Assembly (NCBI GenBank): GCA_964017145.1
Contig: OZ024840.1
Coordinates: 2,046,001 to 2,110,000 of the forward strand
Direction of reading: 5' to 3'
Origin: Agrocybe praecox
Taxonomy: Eukaryota > Basidiomycota > Agaricomycetes > Agaricales > Agrocybaceae
DNA: 64,000 bases
Shown: positions 49,440 through 61,768 of the stretch, piece by piece
Position numbering within the stretch: the stretch's first letter is position 1
Layout: every line of letters starts with the position of its first letter
Translations under genes and position numbers: made by a program
Notes under the pieces: model-generated
What the model saw: only the letters and a program-made list of their open reading frames with translations
Database searches by the model: none
What the model was told of the DNA's origin: nothing

Positions 49440-50179
49440 CTATTCCTCTGCCAACCATATCTCGGCCGTATGACCAACAAAAGGTGCGTAGAAATATGAA
49501 AGATTCCCATGAGCTGCGTCAAAAAATGCGCGTATGCTATAACAACATTTTAGACTAAGAAGAAAAGGCAAGTGTAAAAACTTTACGCCATGGCAATCTG
49601 CAGCAGAATGAGACCTACTGTGTAGATACTCCTTATCCACAAAGGAAAGTGCGCAAGGGAGAGTATAATCCTCAAGAAGAGGAGAGGGGTCGTTACTAGA
49701 GCCGATTGATATGCTGAAACGATATGATCTTTATCATTTGTTGCCAGTCAGTAACCTTCGAGACATACCATGGAATCGAACATAGTCGTTATGTGTTTCA
49801 GTAATAAGAATAAGAAGAGCTGTAGGGAGACCATGTCACCAATTGAGGTACAAGGGGCTTTGAACCACTAAACATACCAGAAATGGGGCCCAATATGTAT
49901 GCAGCGGCAGCCAGGAGGTCTACCCTCCACCCATACCGTGTTTCCCATTGACTTTGAGAAAGGGAACCTCCTGATCCATCGGAAAGATGAGCTGCGGAAA
50001 GTCCACCGGATTGATAAGAGTTTCCGGCACTTGCTTGCATGGTTATATGATTCGAACTTCGAAGCGGATCATCAGGAGGTGGTGTCTACGAACAAGGGAG
50101 GCATCGTAATTCGTTAAACGAAGGAAAAGAGATGTATACTGACATATGGTGCAAAAGAGGCGAGATGAGAGGCACTCAT
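49440..50179 (-). CDS. Tic20/DUF4870-like small membrane protein
   Basis: Minus-strand gene of five exons. The first is MSASHLASFAPY. A Ser/Gly-rich N-terminus is followed by YGWRVDLLAAAAYILGPIS, then LLILITETHNDYVRFHAYQSALVTTP, the motif of this membrane family (ETxNDYVRFHAYQS). Further hydrophobic helices (LLFLRIILSLAHFPLW, TVGLILLQIAMA) follow, and the C-terminus reads FFDAAHGNLSYFYAPFVG then WLAEE. Phases agree through all introns; the last joins IAMA to IRAFF. Roughly 175 residues. A role in protein or lipid transport has not been shown for the fungal members. Confidence 0.72.
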
Positions 50180-50507
50180 GGTTCAGGTATGGTTAACATG
50201 GGATTCATTGGTAACTTCAAGTCAATCCAAGGCTGCGGCGGCGTCTTGAATGACCACTACGTCATCCTAGATTATTTTACGTAATTGAGACTGGGATCAG
50301 GTTTTTATTTGGAGTCACATGCAATATTCGGTCTTAGCCGTACTACTATGCAGTTTTCGCAAGCCACCACCCTGTACCGAAAGAATCTAGTGAGCTACTC
50401 GGCATAGGCGACGACCTCAAGCACAAGGTATGAAAGTTCGTTACGCTATGGGGTATAATAGGGCTTATTGAGATTTCCTTCCAGTACTGGATCCCTAGGC
50501 TATCAAG
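50180..50507. promoter_or_regulatory. Divergent promoter region of the Tic20-like gene and RPS24
   Basis: 328 bp between divergent starts. It should hold the strong ribosomal-protein promoter. Pyrimidine tracts precede the eS24 start (TTTCCTTCC near 50475), as is usual for ribosomal protein transcripts. No TATA box seen. Confidence 0.45.
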
Positions 50508-51183
50508 ATGGTGAGTTTGCACCTGGAACCTATGATCTTGCATGCGATATCTCGAAAATGAGGTGGAATATTGAAAGTTGGGAGGGCGATTAGGATTGGA
50601 AAGGAGATTTTGCGAGGTTCACTTGGAAGGAATGGTTTCTGACTTAAATTCTCCAACCTTAGGCCGACAACTCAGCCCCCATTACTCTCCGCACGCGGAA
50701 GTTCATCACTAACCGTCTCCTCGCCCGTCGCCAATTCGTTGTCGATGTCCTCCACCCTTCCCGTCCCAACGTCTCGAAAGCCGACCTCTCCGAGAAGCTC
50801 GCCGCTCTTTACAAGACCGATAAGAACCGCGTTGTTACCTTTGGTCTCCGAACACACTTTGGTGGAGGACGAAGCACTGGATTTGCTTTGATCTATGACG
50901 ATGAGGCGTCGCAGAAGAAGTTCGAGCCCAAGTACCGTCTAGTGCGAGTGCGTCCCTTCATTATGTCGTCCAGTAAATCCTTTTTAATCTGTCACGATAG
51001 TCCGGCCTCGCGACGAAGGTTGACAAGCCTTCCCGCAAGCTACGGAAGGAGCGCAAGAACCGCGCGAAGAAGGTCAGCATAGACTGTGGATAAGTGAGGT
51101 TCATTTTCTCTGACACTTTTGCAATATAGTTCCGCGGCACCAAAAAGGTCAAGGCTGCAGAGCCTCCCAAGAAGGGCAAGTAA
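50508..51183 (+). CDS. RPS24: 40S ribosomal protein eS24
   Basis: Small-subunit ribosomal protein of about 135 residues. The first exon is only the start codon: ATG at 50508-50510 is followed directly by GTGAGT, and a 152-nt intron ends at 50662. The second exon opens [17 protein letters not shown], and [37 protein letters not shown] and YRLVR follow. The third exon reads [20 protein letters not shown], and the last [17 protein letters not shown]. An ATG-only exon is a known arrangement in basidiomycete ribosomal genes. Identity is secure. Confidence 0.95.
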
Positions 51184-51400
51184 TTGTTGCGCGGTTGTTA
51201 TTCCCTCTTGCCTTTACTTTTGTATGCATATATGGTCGCACAAGAATACTATGCATTTATATGTCGTCGTGACCACATTCCGGTTTCCAATCCACGTTTT
51301 GAATTATACACAACGCAAAGGATAATCTCAACAGTGGAAATTAACAATCTTAATATATGGGTATCATGAGATTAGAAATTGAAGATCGAAGCCACCTCTA

Positions 51401-53001
51401 TCAAAAACCAGACTTTTTGTGGATGATGTCCGGATCTTCTTGATACTCCTCGGCAGATACCCACATCTTGTACTGGAAGTAAGAATGTGTATCATGACGG
51501 AGTAATCATGTCACTCACCTTTTTGAAGGTATTCAGGCCAGCCAAAATCGAACCCCCAATCCAGGTTGAATACTTTCGTTCAGGAGGGGCATATATCTTG
51601 ATTCTGACGTCCTTCAGAGCCAATTTCTTCACCTCCCCTAGAAGTCGGTCTCCAAAACCTAGTATTGTGTGTGTTAAGGAGCGAAGAGACGATTTAGGTA
51701 AATAAAACGCACCTTTGCAGAGCGTGCTGCCACCGCTGAGTACAATATTTGAGAACAAACTCTTACGAAGATCTAAATCTACACGATTAATCGAATCGAC
51801 GACGACCTGGTGGATTCCTGCATATTCCTGGCCAATAAGCTCAGGATTGAAGAGAATTTCTGGTGCACGGAAACGTTCTGCGCCAAGCTGTAATTGACAT
51901 GTTGGAGATAAAATGTAGAAGCTGAAAGAGATACTCTTACTTGTATGACGTTCCCGTCAGGAAGACGGAAGTCCTCCGTTCGACCTACCGTATCCTTTTC
52001 TTCCTTTGCGGGATTAAGAGCGACATAGCAGCACTTTTCTTTGATCGTCCGTACAACTTCGCGTTCTGATGTAGTGTGTAAATGATGTCCTGATTTCCGG
52101 AGTAGCAGTTGAAGATGATCGGTCACGTCTCTGTGGGGCTTTTAGCATAGGAAAAGAAGATATGCGTGTTGTTTTCAGTTACCTCCCTGCTACATCAACA
52201 CGTCGAATAGCATGGGGCATAGAGAAACCTTCAAAGACTGGAACAGCGTGCGTTACGCCGTCGCCGGAATCGAGAACAATACCCGTCGTCCGCCCAGATG
52301 AATATCTAACCAGTCGTATCAACGGGGCCTGCCAGAACCCTGAGGCAATGTAATAGCGACGCACAATGATAGAACCGCTTGTACCGATGTGAACATGGCT
52401 GGCACGTTGAAAGTATCGAAGAATATTTGAGCAGCCATATCCCTATTACTCCGAGGATTGAGAGGTGCCTCAGTCAGTAAGACGGGATGCTAATGTCACA
52501 AAGGATTAAGCATTGAGTTTGAGATAAAAGGAAAATGAAATTCTCTCGTACCTCCTCGCTCAGCGTGCCTAGTTCTTCAGCGTACACCCAATTCCATATT
52601 CGTTCCATGTCATCCCAATCAGTTACGATGCCGTGCTCCATCGGATATTTGATCTTTAGTAATCCTCTAAACTCTTGTGCACGTCGTCCTATAAATGTGT
52701 CGCCTTCCAATGCACCTGCCATGACGCGTACATGCTTTGGGCGACCGACACTACAAAGTATTAGATAGTAGCATCAGTAAAGGATGTTTGCAGTGGGTGG
52801 TAGGGCTAACCATGAAGACGCACAAAGACGGGAAAAAACATTTAGGATGATCTTGCCCAGCAAAACCTGCTTTTATGGTACCAGATCCCTTTGAAAGAGG
52901 TGGGGAAATGAGAGGGGCACCTGACATACACCAAAACGCAAACATACATTGTCTATGACAACGGGCTGATTAGTGAGTACATCATCGTACTCCCCCGACA
53001 T
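51401..53001 (-). CDS. ARP1: Centractin ARP1 (dynactin actin-related protein)
   Basis: Forms the short actin-like filament of dynactin that recruits dynein. Starts [18 protein letters not shown]. After an intron come [20 protein letters not shown] and [19 protein letters not shown], residues typical of Arp1 rather than actin. Then [34 protein letters not shown] (ATP-binding phosphate loop), [46 protein letters not shown] and the end HKKSGF. About nine exons, roughly 380 residues. The stop is 217 bp from the RPS24 stop (convergent). Confidence 0.95.
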
Positions 53002-53173
53002 TATGAGCCCGATATGGCGGTGGTGTACGAGTCGGATATACGAGCTGAGTAGATACGGTGAATCAGTACTTCAGTGATGAAGGCAAAGAACCAAGACGCG
53101 TTCGAGTTTCAAGCTCAGCCGCGTCCCCTCATTTGGGCATCAAGCGATTTATAGACCTACTTAACATGTAACC

Positions 53174-53970
53174 ATGCTGTCCTTCAAATTCGCCATTTTG
53201 CCCCAGATTCTCTTGTTTCTCTCCACTTTACTGGTCCGTGTACATTTCTCACCTTTAGCTCAATAATAACAGGGGCCACTAGATATCTGTCCAAGCTGAC
53301 TGGAAGAAGTGGGAAGCCACTAACTTCTGCAAATGTTAGTAGTTTGCTTTTGCCGCCGCTCGACTCGCTAACCCTCTTTTTTTATCTGGGATAGGCATCT
53401 GCTTCCAGTCTTCCTATGCAATTCTTCCATTAAATATCCCTGATAACCCTTCACAACCTTGTTTGTCGTGCACCAAGCAATGGTGCCTGAATCAAAACCT
53501 GCCCATTTGTGCTGGAGCTTCCTTGGGCAATACGAATCCTGATACTGCTACTGGAAAGGAAGGTGATGTAGAGGCACGATGCTTTCGTAGGAATTTCTTT
53601 AATCTTTTCTGGGTGACATATCTGACTGGAATGGTTCACAGAACGAGATTCTCCCCGAGACCAACTTGTGGTCACTATATTCCTACTTACAGTCTTCGGT
53701 CTTCTCCTGGGCGCTGGGATCAAGAGTCGCATGGTCAAGGCGGGGCTCGTTACAGAACTTTCTTGGAACCGCAGAAACCAGGCAAGATGGTGGGAGGTAA
53801 GTACAATTCACTTGATATGTAGCATTCTGTTGAATTATTTCCTCTAGCCATGGATTCCCGCTAGACAAGAGCCTGATGGACCTCTCGGAATTACTCAGTT
53901 CGGAATGAGTGCAACACATTTGCCCGCCGATACTAGAAGAGGGGACTATGCTCCTGTTAATCGTACTTGA
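53174..53970 (+). CDS. Predicted type I membrane protein with Cys-rich ectodomain, unknown function
   Basis: Five exons, phases consistent. The signal peptide is MLSFKFAILPQILLFLSTLL. A short Cys-rich ectodomain contains NFCKCICFQSSYAILP, CLSCTKQWCLNQNLPIC and a lone later Cys (EARCF). One transmembrane helix (QLVVTIFLLTVFGLLLG) is followed by a basic-Trp cytosolic segment (LSWNRRNQARWWE) and a tail ending DYAPVNRT. Similar Cys-rich single-pass proteins occur across Agaricomycetes, but I know no function. About 180 residues. Confidence 0.7.
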
Positions 53971-54120
53971 TTGAGCTGGTTTATAATTTGTACATAATAT
54001 ATACGCTTATCGGTAGACCAATGAATGTCACATGGTCTCTGAGTACTCATCATAGTAAACTGTGCGGCACTGGTTTGCAGCCAAGTCCTGCGCATTGGAA
54101 CATGAGCTTGTGCTGTCACT

Positions 54121-54548
54121 ATGGGTTCCCTCTGCTCGAAATCGTCAATCCACGAAGGCGGCCACACTGTGTTAGGATCTAATCCAGGCACCCCGACTAA
54201 TGCCCTCGGTGGCCGCAATCCTCAGGCTTCGCGGCCCCAGGATCCTCGTACCGCAGCGGCGGAAGCTGCAGAACGTCGATTACAAGCGGTAAGTGTCTTC
54301 GACTTGTGCTTCCAAATCCTGATACTCGATCGCCTTCTAAAACCTTTCCATAGTCCCAGAAACGAGGTACCAATTCTACAAACCCAAATCAGGGAAAGCT
54401 GGCCCAACAATTGGCCAAAGAGAACAGTAATAGCAAACGATACCCGGCACAGGACCAGCAGGAGGAGAGGCTGGTGGTAAGCAATTGCCTTTTTATTGTA
54501 CATTAAAACCTCTAACGGTATTTTCGACTCTTTATTAGTGGGATTGAA
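54121..54548 (+). CDS. Myristoylated small protein with possible VCP-interacting motif (SVIP-like)
   Basis: MGSLCSKSSIHEGG has Gly2 for N-myristoylation and Cys5 for palmitoylation, so membrane anchoring is expected. The middle is Pro/Gly/Asn-rich. TAAAEAAERRLQA, spliced to SQKRGTNS, resembles the VIM helix of SVIP/gp78-type p97 (Cdc48) ligands (AExR...RG). The next residues, GKLAQQLAKEN, resemble the continuation in fungal members. Three exons; the last codes only W-D before the stop. Roughly 98 residues. A role at the ER membrane with Cdc48 is an inference from the motif. Confidence 0.6.
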
Positions 54549-54904
54549 TGTGCGCACCCCTTCATATAGTAATGTTGTCCTGGGATTCTCTGCATATGCC
54601 TCGCACGATACACGTTGGAGAACAGCTGATTATATACAAGAGCATTTTATATTATCCGAATGATACACCAACTGAACTGCACGTACTTTATGAGCGGAGT
54701 TAGCTTTGATCGCAAACATACACGAGCATTGTAATTTGTAGTGACGTGCATTCTCTCCTACTTACAACCACCATGAAATCAGCATAGCATTGAGAACCTA
54801 CCGGTCCGTAGTGATTCATGTCGTCTTGTTCTCCATCAATTGAATAACGACATAGACGACCGCCGGATTGGTTAATTGACTGCAACTACACCCGTTAATC
54901 TATA
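54549..54904. other. Intergenic, 356 bp
   Basis: 3' UTR of the SVIP-like gene and upstream region of GPI2. No gene, repeat or RNA structure seen. Confidence 0.5.
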
Positions 54905-56063
54905 ATGACCCAACAACACCATGGTTGGGAAAAGGTACTATGGAAGAAGAAAGAATACCCTGATAACTACGTCCCTGCAAGGTTATTCCTAGCGTCGTTG
55001 CAGAAGAACCGTGAGTGACACGACGACAAAGTCAAGAAATTGAGAGCTGAGGCCTTTTTGTTAGCTAATTTTCGACCCTACACCTATTGGCCTCTTGTTG
55101 TATTGACATGCTCTATTACCCAACATCTCGCCGTGATCTTCATCTTTCTGGCAGTTTTCGCTCGTCTGAAAGAACAGAGTATGGACCCACGCACCCTCAT
55201 ATGTGTTTCCGTTGCATGCTTCTTCATAGGATATGCTACATGGAATCTGCTCGATCACACGACACCAAAACGCGAGCGCCATGCGAACCGTCAGTCATTG
55301 ATTTTTGATACACACGTATCTTGGAAATGTATTCTCATTTTGTTCTCTATAGATCTGAAGGCGTTCAAGTCCGCGATCATGATGTTTCTCGCCCTGATGT
55401 CGCTTTCTCCAGTGCTACGTACGTTGACTGCCGCCACGTCTCCTGATTCGATCTGGGCTTTAGCCTCCATCCTCTTCGGTCTTAATGCTCTCCTAGCTGA
55501 CTATACGGCTACCAAAACCAAGGATACTCATGAAGGGTGAAATGACTGTTTCATTTGTCTTGTATTTTTTATTGATTATTCCATGAAGGTTATCATCTGT
55601 GTTGTCGATGAACGCGGCAGTTTCAGCATCAGTCGTCCTGGCATCTCGTCTTACCACAGACCTTGCCGTATTTTCCCTCATGCTTTACTCTATACAATCT
55701 TTTGCACTATTCCCGATGCTTCGTCATCGACTTCAGGCGCGTATTTATTTACCAATTTCATCATCTCTCAAGCAATGAACTTTCATTCAGACGTTGCCAA
55801 TCGGCATATGGCTTCTCATCACCCTTACCTTGTGGGCCTCGGCTGTTTGGCTCGTCGGTAACTTATCACGTACCCTGGTGTGGTTGTGCTTCTCTATTCT
55901 CTTTTTTGTGACCCTGATCGCTCCGGGCGTTTTGCTGTGGGCACAGCGATACAAAAAGTGAGCGTCTATTTTCTCGCATCAGCAAAGAAGCTATGTTAAC
56001 GTTATTATCAGTATCATTCGTGGGCCATGGGACGTAGCTGTTCCGAAAGTCAAAGTCAACTAG
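54905..56063 (+). CDS. GPI2: GPI2/PIG-C, subunit of GPI-GlcNAc transferase
   Basis: ER membrane subunit of the complex making GlcNAc-PI, first step of GPI-anchor synthesis. The start MTQQHHGWEKVLWKKKEYPDN is diagnostic, followed by YVPARLFLASLQ and FRPYTYWPLVVLTCSITQHL. Helices LAVIFIFLAVFARLKEQ and LICVSVACFFIGYATW follow. After two introns, AFKSAIMMFLALMSLSPVLR, SIWALASILFGLNALLADYT and VLASRLTTDLAVFSLMLYS appear. The last exons give PIGIWLLITLTLWASAVWLV and end IIRGPWDVAVPKVKVN. Six exons, about 290 residues, multi-pass, normal length. All phases agree. Confidence 0.94.
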
Positions 56064-56365
56064 AAAGAGAGAATCTTATCGGAGTTGTCATCATACATGA
56101 TGTATTTTAGTAGATAGTAAAAATAATCCTAGAAAAGACAGAGTGTTATATACAGTGGGGGAAGGTGACAAAACAGTTCGACAAGAGGGATATATGGTAC
56201 AGCAATTGATATACAATGGTATAAAGCAACATGGTATAAGTCGTAATAAGTGGTCTATATTAGCGTGGAGTGGAGTGGATTTGGATGGAAGAGTGATGTG
56301 CACGGGGATTATAGATACAGTGTCCTCCATAACTTGGCAAGTCTAGTGCGTTGTCGAAACATGAA

Positions 56366-57861
56366 TTAGGGCGTTTCTGCGTCGAGGTCGTCGTTTTCTT
56401 CAAGACGAGGTCGTTTAGATCCAGTAGAGGGACCCATGCCCATCCCCCTGGCTTCTAACACATCCATCGCGACCCTATGGGCACCTTCAGACGTGCGCTT
56501 CGTTTTGGTACGGGTTCTGCGAAGAGAACCGAAGGCATGGGCTTTAATTACGGCCACAGTAGAGCAAGATGTAGGGCTGGGAGAAGAAGAGCGCGAATGA
56601 GTAAGGGAATCAACGGCGGCATCATGACGAGAACGATGGATATTGCGAGAGGAATCCATCCCATCGCTTTCAAGCTGCGAGCCAGTCTCATGCATCGGCT
56701 GGCGATCGGCACAAGAGTCTTTACGGCCTACACGATAACGAACGGCATCCGAACAATGGGGCGTGAGAGAGATATCTGCTGTTCCTCCATGGAGCGTTAC
56801 TTCTGGACAATTGGGGAGAGAATGTCGTCGGTAATCAAATTCAGGACGGTCTTGCCCTGCGTTTGCTTCATGAAAGGTAAACTGAAATGACGTCAGAGTA
56901 TTAGACGCGTTGGAACTAAGAGTAGACAACGTTGGCGACAACGAACGACTGGGTACGCCATTTTGATGCTGGAAGCGTTCTGGGTTTGGGAATACATATG
57001 AAGCACTTTCAAGAACTGAGTGCAGCGCCGATTTTTGTTCATCTCCCGAGAATCTTGTTGAATAAGTGGACATCTCCGTTGATGATGCCAAAGAGGGCGA
57101 GTTGACATAGACAGGAGACTCTGAGTGTGGGGGGGTGACTGCTGATTCTCCTGCAGTGGTGCCCAGTGCTGGCAGTGATGAAACAGGCCAACGACCATCT
57201 CGTGTCATTGGGTAGGGATACGACGGGTACTTTTGTGCCCTATGAGTAAGAGATGAGCTAGATGCACCAGCTGAGCATGCTAGGTCGCCGTTCGAAAGTG
57301 CCATAGATGATGAAGCGGGCTGGCTATTGTGAGTGAAATTGGACCCGTTGTAGGCTCCTCCCATGGCATCCTCTCCTCTGTACCCTAAAGGATTGACGAA
57401 TGTCTGTGGGATGATAGCAGTAGTGGGTTGTTGCTGGGAAACGATAGGAGCTTGGGTACCGGTCATAAATGGCGATGCCAGTGGTGGAGGTGGCAGATCG
57501 TCGACCTCTGTGGTTCGCCCCGCCTTTTTCGCTTGGTAAAATGTCCTCCAGAATCTTTCGCGCTCCTTGAACTCCTGCTGTATACGGTGGTTTTCTTGCT
57601 GGAGTTCCAAGATTTCCTTGCGAGAGTTGCGCCATGAATCTTGAAGCTCGATGACCACCGACTCGAGGTTTGTTACTGGACCGGGCGATATAAGTTGGAT
57701 CCCGGGTAAGATCACAGATCAATCATACCTGTTTCCTCGAGGGTCGCAATGTAATTAGCCCTCCTGGCGCGAAAGGCAGCCTGGGCATCTGCGTTTTTCT
57801 TCTTCCTGAGCGCGACGTCAGTCATGCGAGCAGGGTCTGAGGGGGACGAGGACTTTGGCAT
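56366..57861 (-). CDS. bZIP transcription factor
   Basis: Start MPKSSSPSDPARMTD. The basic region is KKKNADAQAAFRARRANYI (residues about 19-37; N-x-x-A-Q-x-A-F-R signature). It leads over one intron (donor GTATGA) into the leucine-zipper-like helix TVTNLESVVIELQDSWRNSRKEILELQQENHR. The remainder, to 479 residues, is Ser/Pro/Thr-rich and probably disordered. A nuclear-type basic cluster (RRTRTKTKRTSEGA) and an acidic end (RPRLEENDDLDAETP) follow. DNA-binding targets are unknown. The NxxAQxxFR basic region places it near the AP-1/Pap1 to GCN4-like fungal classes; the Cys-rich domains of Yap1 are not seen. Confidence 0.88.
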
Positions 57862-58194
57862 AAGAGATGAGAAGGAAGAGGAAGGGTTAAAATGCCATGT
57901 AGGCACGAGGAGAGGGTCCGCGGCCCTGTTTTGATAAGTCGACTTGGTTAGCCGATGTTGTTTTGGTGCGGCGCTCAGACAGACAGCAGATCCTGCTTCG
58001 AATATATTATTTCTTATGGACGTTTCTAAATCTAAAGTCACAAAAAGTTACCGCCACTTAAATATCTGACGCCGGTAAACAACTCCCCAGATCCAATTAC
58101 TCCTCCGTACTCTCACCGCAATATCCGTACAATATCGGTTCCTTCAAATGAACCCCGTCTGCGGCATGCCACCGGAAACGGTCCGATTTATTTT
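57862..58194. other. bZIP upstream region
   Basis: 333 bp between the bZIP start and the APC4 stop. It contains an open stretch in frame with the bZIP ATG but with no upstream ATG, so it is treated as 5' leader. No repeat or RNA gene seen. Confidence 0.5.
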
Positions 58195-61100
58195 TCATTC
58201 ATCCGCATCCTCAGCGTCTCCCTCAAGATCAAATGACTCCATCGTGCTTCCTGTGCTGTCCAAAACACACGCGACTCGTCGGTTTATTCGTCCATTCAGA
58301 GCAATCGTAACTCCCCCCGTCCTGCATCCAGATAATGCCCTCCGTCTATCAATACTAATTTTTATCACTTCCATCTACCCTCAAAATGTCAGCACAACGG
58401 ACACAGTGCGATGATCCCCATCTCCTACCTGTCCGTTCTTCCACAGTGCTAGGGCATCCTGCATCAAATCTTCGCGCGTTGGGCTCTTTACGTAGTCGTC
58501 GTACCGTAAATTTTGATATCCTATATCGTCGTAGCCCACTGTTGCTATATAGGTTCGCTCTTCATGTTCATTAAGATCAGCCTAAACCAAGGAATGGAAA
58601 GAAAAAGTCTTACTATCACCCTCGCGAAGTCGATAAACAATTACCATGCTTTCATCGTCGAAAAAGTCTGCATCCAGCAGGTCATATTTGCTTTGTTCCT
58701 CTTCCTCGGGAAAATAGCATTCAAGAAATGCGACGCCCATTTCAGATGGCAACTCAGATGCCTCAGTCCCAACACGAATTTGGGTAAGAAGCACTACCGA
58801 AGGGGATCAATTCATAGAGGTCAATTTCTCAATGTATTCGAAACTTACTCGTGTTGTTATTGTCCGTCAACGATACTTGACAAATCGAGTGTTGAAGTAG
58901 TTCACTTTCCTGTCATTGACCTCTGTCAAAAACACCAAACATACACACTAACACTATTACTTACTTCAGTTAATATCGCCCTTTCTCTGAAGGGAAACCC
59001 GACCGATTGCCCGGGTTGGATGTTCTTATCCGGCGTTGGTTCTGATTGTGGGATTGACTCAAATGAAATAATGGCTGAGCGAGAGGCAGCTCCAGAGGCG
59101 TGACGAAAAATGGGTTCGCACTTATTTGCCAGTTCCTGAATCAGTGCTTCTAAATTCCTATCCAGATTACTGATATCTTTCTGCGGGCCAGTCTATAGGG
59201 CTTGTGATCAATAAACAAAGTCAATTTGAGTAGCATATAGAAAACCTTTTGCCAGGCCATTTCAGACGGGTCGGCAGCTACTTGGTGGGCATGTGCCAAG
59301 CTCTGGGCTAATGAACTGGATTCATATCGTGGAATGCCCAAATCAGAGATTCGGAATCGAGGTATAGGTCCAATGAACCAATTATCAACGGGACTCATGG
59401 CCAGGCCTCCCATAAGATAATTATTTACTTCCAATATATCGTGTCGGGCGAAGTTGCCTTCGTTTGAAGCGTTCATGTTATTCACCTCTGGAGATAAGTT
59501 GTCAACAACGCAATTAAATAGATACACGAGCTGGATACATACCATAACGTAGCCAGGACATAAACTCTCTGAAACGGAGAAGTTCTCGTCTTGTTACAGC
59601 TGCGAGCCAGCCGGCAATGATAATTCCGCGACTAATTAAATCTAAACATGCAGCCACGTCCATGGTCTGCAGCTCAAAATTAACGTATTGTGGTCTGAAT
59701 GGTGTAAATAAATATTTTACGGTGAAAAGAAAAAAAAACTTACAATCTCGACCAGCCTTGAACTTCTTCAAGCACAACATGCAACCTTTGAAGAGCGGGT
59801 GAAATGCGCTTCTCAGCAAAATCACGCAGCTTGATAAGTGCTTCGATTACGGTGGATTCCCATTTTTGAAGTCCCTGCGGAAGTGTAAGTACACTGCAAA
59901 AAAAAGACGTGGTATATGCTTACCCTTTCACTCAATTGTTCACCGCTCCCAAGGAAGTCTTGCAGCGGCTCGGATGAACGTCCGGTTGTAAGCAAATAAG
60001 TCAAATCCAAGATAGGATCCGGTTCTTCTACTGCAATGCAATTAAAATCAGAGGTTTTTTTTTTGCAATGAATGCGAAAATACGCACATCCATATTGCTC
60101 CTTTTGTTTTTGTTCAAGCGCTTGAACCCATTTTGGCCCAAAATCTCGTGCTCCGCTATTGACATCCGACCCGTACCAAGTTTCGCGCATTTCTTTGGCA
60201 AGCCGCATGGTATACCACATCAACTCCCGGGAAGTCGTGGACAGTTTAGCGAAATCGCGTGACATGCGATGAGTCAACAGGGGGACGTTAATAACTGCAG
60301 GCCGCAGATAGACCTGTAAATCATCCCCCCGGCGAACGCAAGGCTGTCCTATAAAAAGTGGCCGCAAGGGGTGTTTCACCATCGAAGTAAAGAAGACACC
60401 TGCGCCAATGGCTATAGAACCTAGAGGAAATGTCCCATCAAGATAACAGAATAGATGTCCCATATTATCAGCCACCATCAAAACGCTGTCGACGTTTGAA
60501 GTGTCCACTTCATCTAGGTTCATGCTATCTTGAGATGCTTTACTGTGCGAAGGATCACTTATTGAAGCTGCAATATGATCGACAGAAAGACTCGGCCAAG
60601 TATCAATGACCCGCGGGAGATGTGATTTATGCGACGTGCGTGTGTGTGAGCCTTGAAATGCAAACAGATCAGTCGCCCTTGACATGGCTATTAGATTAAA
60701 AGACATGCCAGGGGTGTTTTACATACGTTAGTTTATCTGTTTCTTCCTGTAAGTTATCAAGAAGTGGGAGCATCTTAAGCACCGAGAGAGAAGAGCCTGT
60801 CTTGTGCAATTTCAGAATTGCTGCAATCACACCTGGATATACAATCAGATCTTACAATTAAGTCGTTTCGCTTGAAGATATCTGGAATATTGGGAGTAGC
60901 AGCCTTTTTTTCGTCTTTAAACCACCATACACCAGCGATTCGAGCGGATCCTTCCGGTAGATGCATGGGCAGGCTTGAAGTGACATGCCCATCTTGCAGA
61001 GAATGTAAAGATACGAGAGGAGGCTCACGGACGACAGCAATGGTTTGTCCTAAGGGAAAATTGATGACACCGAGATGTGTCCTACAGAAGAAGACCACGT

Positions 61101-61334
61101 ACCATCTGGGCTCCATGCTATATCAATAATATGAGAAATACCTTCGACGTTTCCGCTGTCTGTTTCCCAAATCCTCGAACCCCTACTAGAACTCCATAAA
61201 CTTGATCTGTCACTACCCGCCAGTCTAGTTATCAAGACAACGAGGTCTTTTTCAGGACAGCAAGAATTCTTAACGAGACGACCTGGAGCTGGTAGGCGGA
61301 AGTTAACAAGAGATGTGAAAGCATTTGTTTCCAT
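58195..61334 (-). CDS. APC4: Anaphase-promoting complex subunit 4 (APC4)
   Basis: Platform subunit of the APC/C ubiquitin ligase. Starts METNAFTSLVNFRLP. The WD40 part carries NSCCPEKDLVVLITRLAG, SRIWETDSGNVEGISHI and IDIAWSPDGTS, then AVVREPPLVSLHSLQDG. The helical long domain includes LSERGLQKWESTVIEALIKL and RISPALQRLHVVLEEVQGW, and FRELLRFREFMSWLRY is visible between introns. The C-terminal WD40 closure reads RTYIATVGYDDIGYQ, ALWKNGQ, and, after an intron at about 58405-58352, GCRTGGVTIALNGRINRRV and CVLDSTGSTMESFDLEGD. The last join (KNGQ to MEVIK) was chosen because it keeps frame to the TGA. About 14 introns, roughly 800 residues. Confidence 0.88.
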
Positions 61335-61768
61335 TAGTCAGATCGTGCTTTTGAGAGTAATCGAGTCGTTCAAAGTGGATTCAAGACTTCGGAGATTTGG
61401 AGCTGGGTAGCGTATAGGCACTGGAACTTATAGGAATAGCGTAAGTCAAACTTTTTTGCAGAATTGGGTGGAGTTCAGTTACATACATACGGTATTTATC
61501 AACGCGTGCGCGTAAAAGTTAAGAACACGTTTGGCGTTCTCACGCTCATGCTATCATAGTTAACCTAATTGGTATATAGTCGGGATTGATTTAATCATTA
61601 TCATTGGAACTGAGCAAGGTGTATTCAACTAAATTGTATCCAAAAAGATATCCTGCCAAAGCGAAGTAAGCAATCGCGGTTCCATCAGCAAAGCACTTGG
61701 ATAGCAATCAGTAAACTATTTTACAAAGTCCACACAAAGAAAGCAGAGCGAAGAACAATTGCAAAATA
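61335..61768. other. Intergenic, 434 bp
   Basis: Upstream of APC4 and downstream of the RasGEF stop. AT-rich, no gene or repeat recognised. Confidence 0.5.

Noticed and set aside
50511..50662. snoRNA inside the RPS24 first intron
   Set aside because: A CTGA lies near the end, but no matching C box (RTGATGA) with closing stem is seen.
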